From Mesostigma viride (taxonomy: Eukaryota; Streptophyta; Mesostigmatophyceae; Mesostigmatales; Mesostigmataceae): a stretch of DNA of 30,000 bases. The stretch spans positions 1 to 30,000 of the forward strand of contig RPFO01000523.1 in NCBI GenBank assembly GCA_009746045.1. Reading direction: 5' to 3'. Positions 18,745-27,677 of the stretch are shown piece by piece. A model generated the notes under the pieces. The model searched no databases, was not told where the DNA came from, and saw nothing but the letters and a program-made list of their open reading frames with translations. Made by a program: the position numbers and the translations under genes. Each line of letters begins with the position of its first letter. Position 1 is the first letter of the stretch.

Positions 18745-20873
18745 GTGCTGGTGTGTTCCACAACCGTAACCTCCTCTGCCAGCACCTTCGCGCTGTGCAC
18801 CCCGATCTCGGCGCGGCGGATCTGCAGGCCATGAGCTGTTACCGGTGCTCGGAAGCTCACTGCCAGCGGGTGTACTCCATTCACGGGCGCGCTCAGCACG
18901 CGCGCGCCTGTGTTGCTCAACGGCCCCTCAACCGGCCAGCAGTCCCGGCCCCCTCCCCCCCTCCCGCCTCGGCTCCCACCGGCTCCCAGCCCCCGCCGCC
19001 CGACTACTCGGCCAGTTGGCGTTGGCTTGACACGGTTCCCTGGGATGCATGCGCCATCAACCCGACGTCTACCCTGACCGACCTCCCCCACCGCGCGCGT
19101 AGCCTTTTCGCGCAATGTGCAATCGTTTCTCTCCGGCGCATGCACGCCGCTCCGGACGACCCGCTGGGCTTTAAACTGCACATGGTGACCCCCGCCTGCT
19201 CCTCACCCCTCTCGGGCGTGGTGTGCGCGGCCTCCAGGGTGCGGTTATTGCCCGTTGCCGACGCTTTCTGCAGGGGGACTGGGAGGGGCTGTTTGGCGTG
19301 CCGCCCCCGCGCACGGCCCGGCTGTCGGGGAGGTCAACTTCGAGCGGGTGGCCGCCGACGTCATCCGCCTCGTCCGCGAGGGGCAGCTCAGCCGGGCCAT
19401 GACCCGCTTGGAAATGGCCAAGCTGGCCCCCGCCAATGCGGCTACCCTGGCGGCCTTGGAGGCTCTTCACCCTGCGGAGCCCGGCTTCCAGCTGCCCGTG
19501 CCGGACCCCCTGCCGGCCCCCCTCCGGCTGGACCGCGACTGCTTCCTGGAGGTGATGCGTGCGGTCCCGCGGGCTTCCTCTACCGGGCCGTCGGGCTGGC
19601 GCTACGAGCACTTGGAGGTCCTGGCGGGGCATGGGGGCGAGGACATTCTCTTTGACACCCTCATTGACCTGGCGGCTGGTCGCGTTCCTCCCGCTGCGCG
19701 CGAGTGGTTAGCGGGCGCTCGCCTCCTCGCTCTGCTCAAGGGTGTCTTGCCCCCCCCGAGGGCAAGGTGCGCCCGATCGCCTGCGGTGAGGTGCTCCGCA
19801 AGCTCGTGGGCAAAGTGATCTGCCGCCAAAAGGCGCCCGAGCTCCGTGCCTTTTTCTGCCCGCCCCTCGCAGCGGGTGAGACCTCGGTGGCGGCCCAGCT
19901 GGGGGTGACGACTCCAGGCGGGGCGGATATCCTCATCCATTCGGTGCAGGCCTACCTCGAGGCCCACCCCACCCACGCTGTCGTCAAGGTCGACTGCCAC
20001 AACGCGTTCAACAGTCTGTCCCGCGCCAGCATGTTTGCGGCCGTCATGGAGTCCTTCGAGGACTTGTACGCTTGGACAGCCGTGTGCTACGGCCAGCCCG
20101 GCCAACTGGTTCACATCATGGAGGACGGCACTCGCGGCGGCCTGCTGTCGCGGTCGGGCACCCAGCAAGGGGACCCCCTGGGACCCCTGTACTTTGCCGC
20201 CCCCCTCCAGGGTAACTTGCCTCCAAGCGGTCCATGCTGCCCACCCGGCGGTCGCTATTCAGGCCTACTTGGATGATATCTACCTTCTGGGCCCTGTGCC
20301 GGACACCGCCGCGGCTCTGCTGGCACTGCAGACCGCGGTGGCCGACATCAACCTCCAGTTGACCCTGGCCAAGTGCGCGGTGTACTCGCCCCAAGGTGAT
20401 TGCTCCGGCTTCCCGCCCCAGCTCTTGGGCCGGGACGAGCGCCTCCATGGGTTGGATGTCCTCGGCGTTCCGGTTGGCGACCCCGCGTTTGTCATCGATG
20501 CTCTGCGGGCCGCCCTCGAGGCACGCACTGAAGTACTGCCCTTGATTGCGCGCCTTCATGATTCGCAGACCAAGGGTCTGCTTCTGTGGTTTTGCGCTCA
20601 CCCTCGCGTCGTTCACTGGCTCCGGGGCGCTCTTCCGGCTCAGGTCCGGCTGGCCGCCGAGGGCCACGACGAACGCATCCAGTCGGCCTTGGCGCAGCTG
20701 GTCCCGGGCCCCGACCTCCCGCCACATGCTATTCGCATTGCCTCCCTGCCTGCACGGATGGGTGGCTGTGGTCTGACTCGTGCCGCCCGGCTGGCCCCAG
20801 CAGCATTTTTGGGCTCCGTCGCTCAGTCGTGGGCGGAAAGCTGCCGGCTCCTGCCCCTTTTGGCAACGGCAGC
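18744..20873 (+). pseudogene. LINE-B ORF, N-terminal zinc fingers and reverse transcriptase (R2-like)
   Basis: The junction with (ACAT)n cuts a first C2H2-type finger: [19 protein letters not shown] keeps one Cys and both His. A second Cys/His cluster ([22 protein letters not shown]) follows. A Pro-rich linker leads to the [27 protein letters not shown], motif A VVKVDCHNAF (Asp near 19992), motif B SGTQQGDPLGPLYF (20155-20196) and motif C YLDD (20266-20277). At least four single-base frame changes occur, near 19270, 19330, 19750 (an 8-C run) and 20215. Copia-2 interrupts the ORF after 20873; the C-terminal part resumes at 27678. The architecture matches R2/NeSL-type elements. Confidence 0.85.
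20869..20873. repeat. Target-site duplication of Copia-2, left copy (GCAGC)
   Basis: GCAGC immediately precedes the left LTR and recurs at 27673-27677 right after the right LTR. Confidence 0.95.
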
Positions 20874-21456
20874 TGTTAAAATCGAGTTCGAATTTTATTA
20901 AATGATAATTTTACGGTAATCAGGTTACAAACTCAGAGCCAAGCCCCCAGCTTAATTTACCAGCGCAACCATAGCCATTGCCAGCATAGCAGCAACAACC
21001 GTTGGACCGCCGCAACACAATGCTGGCTTTTGGATCATCATCGTCTGTCAGGCGGCTAGGCTAGCCTGCGGCGCTAGGCACCGACGCAAGCCTGGGAACG
21101 CATCTCCGTTACACATCTCCGTTACAACACACCAGCCGAGTACCGACCAATCGACACACACCAGTATCTCGCCACTTGTCACGCCAGCCGGCAGTACCCA
21201 GAATCCTAGTCCGCACCTCAGTACCGGACCAGTGCCTCACAGCCAAAGTCTAGGGCGTAACTCACGAGGCATAACGCACACAGCGTAACTTAAATCGTTG
21301 TGGATCACACAAGCCAAAATTCAGCCGAACCTCAAAACGGCTAAGTCCCAATGCGCCGAATTAACCCGAACGCCTCGAACCACAAAATGGCTAAGTACCG
21401 GCACACAATCATTAATTATTTCCATGTGACTGCGAGCTGAAACCTATAATATAACA
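20874..21456 (-). repeat. Copia-2 3' LTR
   Basis: 583 bp. Compared by eye with 27090-27672 I find one substitution (G at 21070 versus A at 27286) and no indel, which indicates a very recent insertion. Confidence 0.96.
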
Positions 21457-21930
21457 CCAGCCGCTTTTTCCCGAGCAGTCACACATCCCACCAATCATTA
21501 TCTCACTCAGCTCGAGAGTAACCGACAGACACCTCACCAGGAAGCACTAACACAGGACGCTATGTACTAGGGGAGTCCGCACCCCTCACTTGGCGCCCAT
21601 TCACGCCCTGGTAGTACAACCAGCATCTGTCAGTAAGTCAAGTAAGCAAGCGAGAATACAAGACTGATCAAAAGACCACCCTCGGCTCCAACACCAACCA
21701 CACCCTGAACCCACGGACTTTCACACATCACCAACCACAGTCCCCGCCTCCGATCAGGTCCTCAACCCAGGACCATCCCATCAGGTACATCCCCACCAAG
21801 ATAGAGTTATCCAACCGTACTGGGTCATCCTGAGATGGGCTCGATCCAGGGGTCATTCCCAGCCCACATGTAATGCGTCCCAACGCCTGCCAGCCTGAAA
21901 TTCTCATGCCACATGGTCCATTGCCCAGAT
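21457..21930 (-). other. Copia-2 3' untranslated region with polypurine tract
   Basis: About 470 bp of non-coding sequence lies between the RNase H stop and the 3' LTR. Near the LTR the minus strand reads GGGAAAAAGCGG (about 21460-21471), a candidate polypurine tract. I see no envelope-like or additional ORF. Confidence 0.6.
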
Positions 21931-22740
21931 CTACATCAAACCCTCCAGCAGTCCTTGCAGATCCCCGAGAGAGCCCCCCATGACCATCCGCAGGAGGCGA
22001 TACTGGTCGCGCGCCCCAGCAAACAGCTTGGTCAGCGCATCAGCCGGGTTGAGCTTCCCAGGTAGATGAAGCACGCTCACTGCGTATGACAGTTCCTTGA
22101 GTAGTAGGAAATCCAGGTCGCGCGTCCTGGACAGGCTGTTGAGAATGAAACTCACAAGCGGCTGACTGTCGGTATGCACAGTCGTGGTCAGTACCAAACG
22201 AGCATCCAGCCACTTGCCCATCCAGCGCAGAAATTGCTCTAGATACAGGGACGCCTTGATGCACTCACACACCCCGCGACACTCATTGGTATCCGATCCA
22301 ACTGCCACCCTGCGGCACAACCTAGAGTACCACCCACAGAGCGAACCATTGCCCTTGGGGTTGGAGAGCACAAACAAGCCGCCCATGCGAGCTCTCGTCT
22401 TGGTGAGCTCCCTGCCCTCGCCAGACGTGTCAGCAAAGCAATGCAACACAATCGGCTGAGAAAGAGACAAACCAGAAAGTACTACACCCTGGCTCTCAGC
22501 AACATACTGCTTGATCACAGACGGAGAAACGAGAGCCAACACCTCATCCACAGTCCTACTTAACACCAGCAGGTCAGGCCCACACACCGCTGCCATCCAG
22601 CCGAGCTTGCCACGCAATCTGCTCCACAAACCCTTGGCGCACAACTCCTCCACATCGCGCATGAGCTCCTCCCTGTACTTGTCAGGAATACCCAAGTGCA
22701 TCCGGTGCTTACCCGACACCACCCGCAGGGTTTGCACCAC
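21931..22740 (-). CDS. Copia-2 pol, RT end and RNase H (frame-shifted from the rest of pol)
   Basis: This frame begins in the RT connection (VQTLRVVSGKHRMHL) and holds a copia-type RNase H: FADTSGEGRELTKTRARMGG (first Asp), WYSRLCRRVAVGSDTNECRG (Glu), VHTDSQPLVSFI (Asp) and LPGKLNPADALTKLF at the end (compare ADxLTK). It matches the Copia-1 RNase H segment by segment (RTRDLDFL, DALTKL). It is reached from the upstream pol frame only through two frame changes, near 22838 and 22750, each equivalent to one missing base. A short intermediate frame (FYADIGRRFPVGELQQLG) matches the Copia-1 RT (YPVGKLIFRELG). Either this copy is mutated or the sequence has two indel errors. Confidence 0.85.
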   Translation of the reverse strand: MVQTLRVVSGKHRMHLGIPDKYREELMRDVEELCAKGLWSRLRGKLGWMAAVCGPDLLVLSRTVDEVLALVSPSVIKQYVAESQGVVLSGLSLSQPIVLHCFADTSGEGRELTKTRARMGGLFVLSNPKGNGSLCGWYSRLCRRVAVGSDTNECRGVCECIKASLYLEQFLRWMGKWLDARLVLTTTVHTDSQPLVSFILNSLSRTRDLDFLLLKELSYAVSVLHLPGKLNPADALTKLFAGARDQYRLLRMVMGGSLGDLQGLLEGLM

Positions 22741-25700
22741 CCCGCAAACACCCGTGGCGTCTGCGGCCCCAATTGCTGCAACTCACCCACTGGGAACCGC
22801 CGCCCAATGTCAGCATAGAATGCATGCAAGGCTGACCGCGAAGCAATGACACGCAGTCATCCCCATGCAGTTGTACAAACATAGGACCAGACGGCATCCG
22901 CGCCACGAACAACGATGGGTCGTAGGGAGATACCTCAAACTCTGCGATCTCACCCAACGCACGCATGAGGGTTATCCTCCAAACAATCGACGCGCTCTGC
23001 AGACCCTCTATAGCCTTGCACAGACCCATGAACTCAGACGTGACCACCTCCTTCCAGAACGGCGGCGTCTGCACCACTAGAGGCGGAGTACCCTCCCACA
23101 CCTCTTGCGCCACTTCCTCGCTAGAGTTAGGGAATGCGCGCTTGACATCAATGGACGCACACGCGTAGTCCTTGCCTTCGTCCAGAAAGCTAAGAAAAAT
23201 CATGCTAACCATCCTGAACGTGTCCCATGCCATCCCTGGGGTGTAGAGCTCCTCCTTGGCCAGCGGGCTAGTACCTGCAAACTCTTGTGATACCGGCCTC
23301 ACGTAGCAGATCTCCACACCTGCCTTCACCTTGTGGGACAGCACCATCTTCAGCGGAAGCACCCTAGCCCCCTTCGGCACCGTGTCAAGCGGTTCATACA
23401 CCCCGTAGCCCTGCCACTCCTCAAGTGCCTTACGGAATGCACACCACCAGCTCGAGAACCCACTAGGCGTTGACATCTGCAGTACAAGCTCAGGGAATGT
23501 GATCGGGGAATGTGCGGCTATGTCCCTCTCAGTGATTCCTAGGCTGTTGGGATGCAGTAATGCAGGCATAACCAGGTCAGCAGCTGGCGGGAGATCAGCG
23601 CCCCACGCTACACCCTCCGTACCCGACAGTGCTGCTAGCCTAGCCACTGTGCTGCAAATGCGACTGAGAGGCTCGACTGACTTGTAAGACTGTAGCTCTA
23701 TCGACCCGTGACCTACTCGGGTTAGCAATGAGCTCTGAATCCGCACATCAGGATGGTCCAGGAAAGGAAGTCCCAAAATGGCGGGTCCATCATACCCCTC
23801 GAGCACGCAAAACGGCGTCTCTCTCCCCAAGATCGTCAGCATTACCTCACCCCGCACCGGCATCCTCACTAACCCGGAGAAGTCCTCCACATACCTCCAC
23901 CTGGACGCAGTGCACGGCAGATGCCTGGCTACTCCCTCACCCAGCAAGCACACCACCGCGTCAGTGTCCACTTCCAATCGACAACTACCCAGCCCGTCCG
24001 AATACCAGTTGGCAAGCTTAGAGACCGCAGCCACCAGCTCACCTGGCTCACCTCTCTCCTCGACAGCCTCGCTGTCGTCCATGGGGCTGTCGCCCTCACT
24101 CGGCAATATAGGCCCCGCGTCGGCCAACCCGCCAACGCCACCAGCCTGCTGCCCCGCACCTGCGGTCAATGCCCCAGCATCGCCGGCCCGTGCAACCCCA
24201 CCTTCGGCTGGCTCACCCGCCTCACCGGACCGTGGTACCATCCCACCTTCGGCCACCCGCTCCTTGCCGGCCCGCGAGATGTTGCCCCCCAACTGCCGCT
24301 GCTCGCCCACCGTGGCAGCGCGTCGAGCTTCCTGCAGGCGCTCCACTAGGCGGGCTAGTACCGCGGCGCGCTGCTTCTCCTGGTCGTCAACGGCTGGGGC
24401 AACCCCCGAACCGCCCGACCCCACGCTAGCGGGACCGCCCTTGGAAGGTGGCAACCCAGCTTCCGGCGAAAGGGAGCGAGTAGGTTGATCAGGCCCACCC
24501 CCCTCCCTCACCCCCCCTGCAGCCCCGGGATCCCCCGCCTCACCCCCAGCCTGCACACTGGGGTCCCTAACACCTTCCTCAGCGGGTGGGTCTGGCGGCC
24601 CCAGCCCGTCATAGTAGGGGCGCAGGTGTTTCCACGCTAGCAGCTTGTCGTAGCAACTGTCCTCTAGCGCTACCGAAGCAAGCATGTGATCAGGATCGAT
24701 CTCCTTGACCACACCGGGACCTCTCCATAGGCCCCGTTTTCCATGACTGCCCTCCGCGTAGGCCCAGACCCTGGCGTTCACGCACGGCACATAAACCTGT
24801 CCACGTCGCAGGTCCATCTTTACCATGCGCACGTAACGATCGCTCAAATAATCCCTGTACTCTTCCACAGCCTCAGGTGACAACAAGCCCATCTCCACTC
24901 CCTTAGGCGTGACTGCCACCTGCCCACCCAACACCTTGACCATTACACGGTTGTTGAGACATTGCTCTATCTCATTGCAGATCACCAGCCTCTCACGATA
25001 CGAGCCTGTTCTCATCTTCTCCATGCATGCCATCACCTGCTTCGATGTCTGTATGTGGCGCTCGACAAGACCCTGGTGCTCGTGGTCAGCTACCCCAGCA
25101 AGTTCTATCTTCCCCACACCCGGCTCACCCACACAGCACTCAAACTGCTGATCGCACTCCAACACAGATGCCACACCAAACTTGGACCTGAGGAGACGCA
25201 ATGCATCACACAAGTGCTCCTTCAGCTTGCGCTCAAGTGGCACCATGACCTTGTACCTGGAGAACCTGCCCACTGCAAGCACGTAGTCTCTGTCGTCATA
25301 CATGAATACATCACACTGCACCACACCTCGCTCAAACTCTGGCCTACGTGCATGGAACTTGTGCGGTTTAGGTGCCCGCTCCTGACATTTGCGACACCTT
25401 AACCACACCTGCTTGCACATATCCACTAAGTCTGTGAACCCTAGCATGGCTGCCCACTCCTCACCCGCATGCCCATGCCCTAGTGCTTTGTGTAACCGTG
25501 TGGCCATGTTAAGTACACTGAGCGACCCGGCTGCCTCACCGCACGCCGCACCATTCACATGTGCTGAACTAGGGTCTGGTGAGGTACCACCTACCGGCGG
25601 CCCGCCCGCTGCGGTGTGCCCCCCTGCAGCGCCTCCAACCCACTCATTCCCCATCCCCTGAGACACTGCCCTTCCCCCTTCTGCAGCTGTCCCATGCTCC

Positions 25701-25807
25701 AGGTGGCCCCCCTTCTCCCTAGTGCCTGCTAGCACCGCCACCTGAGCACCCAGGTAGGGTGAGTACACCTGGGGGGTCGAGCTGGCCTCCCCTGCACCAG
25801 CCCGCAT
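22709..25807 (-). CDS. Copia-2 pol: integrase, retropepsin-like domain and reverse transcriptase
   Basis: Residues counted from the Met at 25807. An HHCC zinc module lies at 106-141 (H106, H111, C138, C141). The integrase core has D166, D219 and E249 (29 residues between the last two). A WRGPGVV stretch at 361-367 resembles GPY/F. A Gly/Ala/Pro-rich linker of about 200 residues follows. The retropepsin-like domain has LEVDTDAVV (D614, D-T-x-A) and GPAILGLPFL (674-683). The copia RT has SIDVKRAF (D887), LCKAIEGLQSAS (929-940) and LHGDD (980-984). After about residue 990 this frame is no longer the genuine one; RT continues in other frames into the RNase H part. The frame is open upstream to the gag stop, so expression as a Gag-Pol fusion is likely. 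Confidence 0.93.
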   Translation of the reverse strand: MRAGAGEASSTPQVYSPYLGAQVAVLAGTREKGGHLEHGTAAEGGRAVSQGMGNEWVGGAAGGHTAAGGPPVGGTSPDPSSAHVNGAACGEAAGSLSVLNMATRLHKALGHGHAGEEWAAMLGFTDLVDMCKQVWLRCRKCQERAPKPHKFHARRPEFERGVVQCDVFMYDDRDYVLAVGRFSRYKVMVPLERKLKEHLCDALRLLRSKFGVASVLECDQQFECCVGEPGVGKIELAGVADHEHQGLVERHIQTSKQVMACMEKMRTGSYRERLVICNEIEQCLNNRVMVKVLGGQVAVTPKGVEMGLLSPEAVEEYRDYLSDRYVRMVKMDLRRGQVYVPCVNARVWAYAEGSHGKRGLWRGPGVVKEIDPDHMLASVALEDSCYDKLLAWKHLRPYYDGLGPPDPPAEEGVRDPSVQAGGEAGDPGAAGGVREGGGPDQPTRSLSPEAGLPPSKGGPASVGSGGSGVAPAVDDQEKQRAAVLARLVERLQEARRAATVGEQRQLGGNISRAGKERVAEGGMVPRSGEAGEPAEGGVARAGDAGALTAGAGQQAGGVGGLADAGPILPSEGDSPMDDSEAVEERGEPGELVAAVSKLANWYSDGLGSCRLEVDTDAVVCLLGEGVARHLPCTASRWRYVEDFSGLVRMPVRGEVMLTILGRETPFCVLEGYDGPAILGLPFLDHPDVRIQSSLLTRVGHGSIELQSYKSVEPLSRICSTVARLAALSGTEGVAWGADLPPAADLVMPALLHPNSLGITERDIAAHSPITFPELVLQMSTPSGFSSWWCAFRKALEEWQGYGVYEPLDTVPKGARVLPLKMVLSHKVKAGVEICYVRPVSQEFAGTSPLAKEELYTPGMAWDTFRMVSMIFLSFLDEGKDYACASIDVKRAFPNSSEEVAQEVWEGTPPLVVQTPPFWKEVVTSEFMGLCKAIEGLQSASIVWRITLMRALGEIAEFEVSPYDPSLFVARMPSGPMFVQLHGDDCVSLLRGQPCMHSMLTLGGGSQWVSCSNWGRRRHGCLRGGANPAGGVG

Positions 25808-25818
25808 GCCAACCTCAC

Positions 25819-25825
25819 CTAGTCA
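25819..25825 (-). promoter_or_regulatory. Gag-pol stop codon in leaky TGA-CTAG context
   Basis: The gag frame ends GGGRR-stop with TGA at 25825-25823, followed directly by CTAG. The same frame then stays open through LGEVG to the first pol Met at 25807 and on for over 1000 codons. UGA-CUAG is the established readthrough signal known from alphaviruses and several animal genes. Same-frame gag and pol with a single stop is the layout used by readthrough retroviruses, so readthrough is a sound inference here. Confidence 0.75.
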
Positions 25826-26034
25826 CCTACGGCCACCGCCCTGGGCCGCTGGGCACAGGTGAGTGTCCCTCGCAAAGTGCCCTGGCTGCCCACACCTGTG
25901 ACACACCGCTGGTGCTTGCGAGTTGGCGTTGCTGCGTGCCTGGAGAGTGTCCTTGTGCCTGTGATAGCAATTGGCTGCCATGTGTCCCGACTTCCCACAC
26001 ACAAAGCATGCCCCATGCACCGCCGGCTGTGCAC

Positions 26035-26075
<41 letters not shown>

Positions 26076-27049
26076 GAGCGCTGTTGCTGCTGATACGGCG
26101 ACGCAGCTGCAGGCTGTTGTGCATGCTGCTGCTGCTGCGGGTATGGCTGCTGTCTACCTTGCTGCCATCGCTTCCCAGGCATGCGCTGCGCTCGGCTGAA
26201 GCTGCCCTTATTGCCCCTACGCATCGGGCCCCCATTGCCCCGAGGCCCGCTGGGCCCCGCGCCGCTAGAGCCACCACCGCCCGCAATGGCGGCCACCTTG
26301 CCCCCATCCGGCGCTTTAGCAGCACCACCTTGGGCACCACCAGAAGAAGGAATGGAATTCACAGCGACAGGCGGTAATGCAGGGGAAATCAGACCCAGCT
26401 CATTGAGCTTACCTTGGGCCCGCAGTTGGGCCACCATGTCCCTCTCCTCACCCTCGACAATGCCCGTGATAACCTCAATCGCCTTATTGAGATCATCCTC
26501 GGCTTTCTCACGCTTGAGAGCTGCCATGGCATTCTGGAAATTAAGGTCCTTGGCATTGCGAACATAACGGTCCACCACCGCCAGTTCCACCACCGGAATG
26601 CCATCCTTTACACTCTCGTTTCTCGCATTTCTCAAAGCGAGAAGGTCGAGTGTGTAGGGACGCTTCGGCACCCAATTATAAATGCCAACATGACGAGACT
26701 TGGCAGATGCTTTCGATTCAAGAAGTGCTGCACGCAACCTACCTCCAATTGCAGCGCCCTCGATTTTCTCGTCACGGCAGGAGCGCAGGCAATTTACTAG
26801 AATGGCGTTGTCGGCTCTAAACATTCCGGCATCCCGGAATAGCCCATACAGATCCTCGGTTTTATCTGCATGATCCGCCACAAACGCCTCAAACCTGTCA
26901 CAGAAATCCTCTACCAATGTCACTGCCGCATCAAGAGGAATTGTCCCGACTCGTGTTTTGCACAGCTCTATCAAATTCTTCTCATTTCTTAAATCCTTCC
27001 ACCCAGTACGCTTTCTCGAATCCGTCTCTTCTTGTTCTTGATCCGACAT
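25823..27049 (-). CDS. Copia-2 gag
   Basis: 408 residues from the ATG at 27049, 40 nt after the 5' LTR. The N-terminal 260 residues are mostly charged and helical in character (ELCKTRVGTIPLDAAVTLVEDF ..., KAIEVITGIVEGEERD), consistent with a capsid domain. A Gly/Pro/Arg-rich basic stretch follows, then a Gln-rich region encoded by a CAG/CTG repeat (about 26035-26150). Two zinc knuckles end the protein: CFVCGKSGHMAANC (348-361, canonical CCHC) and CHRCGQPGHFARDTHLC (383-399, with a longer last loop). It binds and packages element RNA by family analogy. No D-T/S-G protease motif is present here or in the next 115 residues. Confidence 0.9.
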
Positions 27050-27089
27050 TGCTACGTTTTTCCTTATTAATTAACCCCGTCCTAGTACA
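27050..27089 (-). other. Copia-2 leader / primer-binding region
   Basis: 40 nt between the 5' LTR and gag, starting TGTACTAGGACGGGG on the minus strand. As in Copia-1, it does not match a TGG-type tRNA 3'-end primer site. Both leaders begin with [CT]GTACT, so they may share a primer. Confidence 0.45.
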
Positions 27090-27672
27090 TGTTAAAATCG
27101 AGTTCGAATTTTATTAAATGATAATTTTACGGTAATCAGGTTACAAACTCAGAGCCAAGCCCCCAGCTTAATTTACCAGCGCAACCATAGCCATTGCCAG
27201 CATAGCAGCAACAACCGTTGGACCGCCGCAACACAATGCTGGCTTTTGGATCATCATCGTCTGTCAGGCGGCTAGGCTAGCCTGCAGCGCTAGGCACCGA
27301 CGCAAGCCTGGGAACGCATCTCCGTTACACATCTCCGTTACAACACACCAGCCGAGTACCGACCAATCGACACACACCAGTATCTCGCCACTTGTCACGC
27401 CAGCCGGCAGTACCCAGAATCCTAGTCCGCACCTCAGTACCGGACCAGTGCCTCACAGCCAAAGTCTAGGGCGTAACTCACGAGGCATAACGCACACAGC
27501 GTAACTTAAATCGTTGTGGATCACACAAGCCAAAATTCAGCCGAACCTCAAAACGGCTAAGTCCCAATGCGCCGAATTAACCCGAACGCCTCGAACCACA
27601 AAATGGCTAAGTACCGGCACACAATCATTAATTATTTCCATGTGACTGCGAGCTGAAACCTATAATATAACA
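27090..27672 (-). repeat. Copia-2 5' LTR
   Basis: 583 bp, TGTTA...TAACA, partner of 20874-21456, followed by the GCAGC duplication at 27673-27677. It should contain the promoter; the minus-strand start GTTATATTATAGG is AT-rich, but I cannot assign a transcription start. Confidence 0.96.
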
Positions 27673-27677
27673 GCAGC

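Larger units (their letters stand above)
20874..27672 (-). mobile_element. Copia-2: full-length, recent LTR retrotransposon with copia-type RT/RNase H
   Basis: 583-bp LTRs with TGTTA...TAACA ends lie at 20874-21456 and 27090-27672, with GCAGC duplicated outside. Minus-strand order: 40-nt leader, gag (27049-25823), an in-frame TGA, pol with integrase, retropepsin-like domain, RT and RNase H (25822-21931), 3' untranslated region and a polypurine tract. The total is 6799 bp. It sits in LINE-B, and 6799+5 bp is a multiple of three, so the LINE-B frame is intact across the site. Only two frame breaks are seen, both in the RT-RNase H connection, so the copy is close to intact. Confidence 0.96.

Noticed and set aside
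17612-18834. Long ORFs of Ile-His-Thr-Tyr, Met-Tyr-Val-Cys and Met-Asp-Gly-Trp repeats
   Set aside because: A tetranucleotide repeat without stop codons stays open in every frame; these are products of (ACAT)n and (CCAT)n.
23778-24488. Plus-strand Pro/Ser-rich ORF opposite Copia-2 pol
   Set aside because: It is the antisense shadow of the Gly/Ala/Pro-rich linker between integrase and protease in a GC-rich gene.
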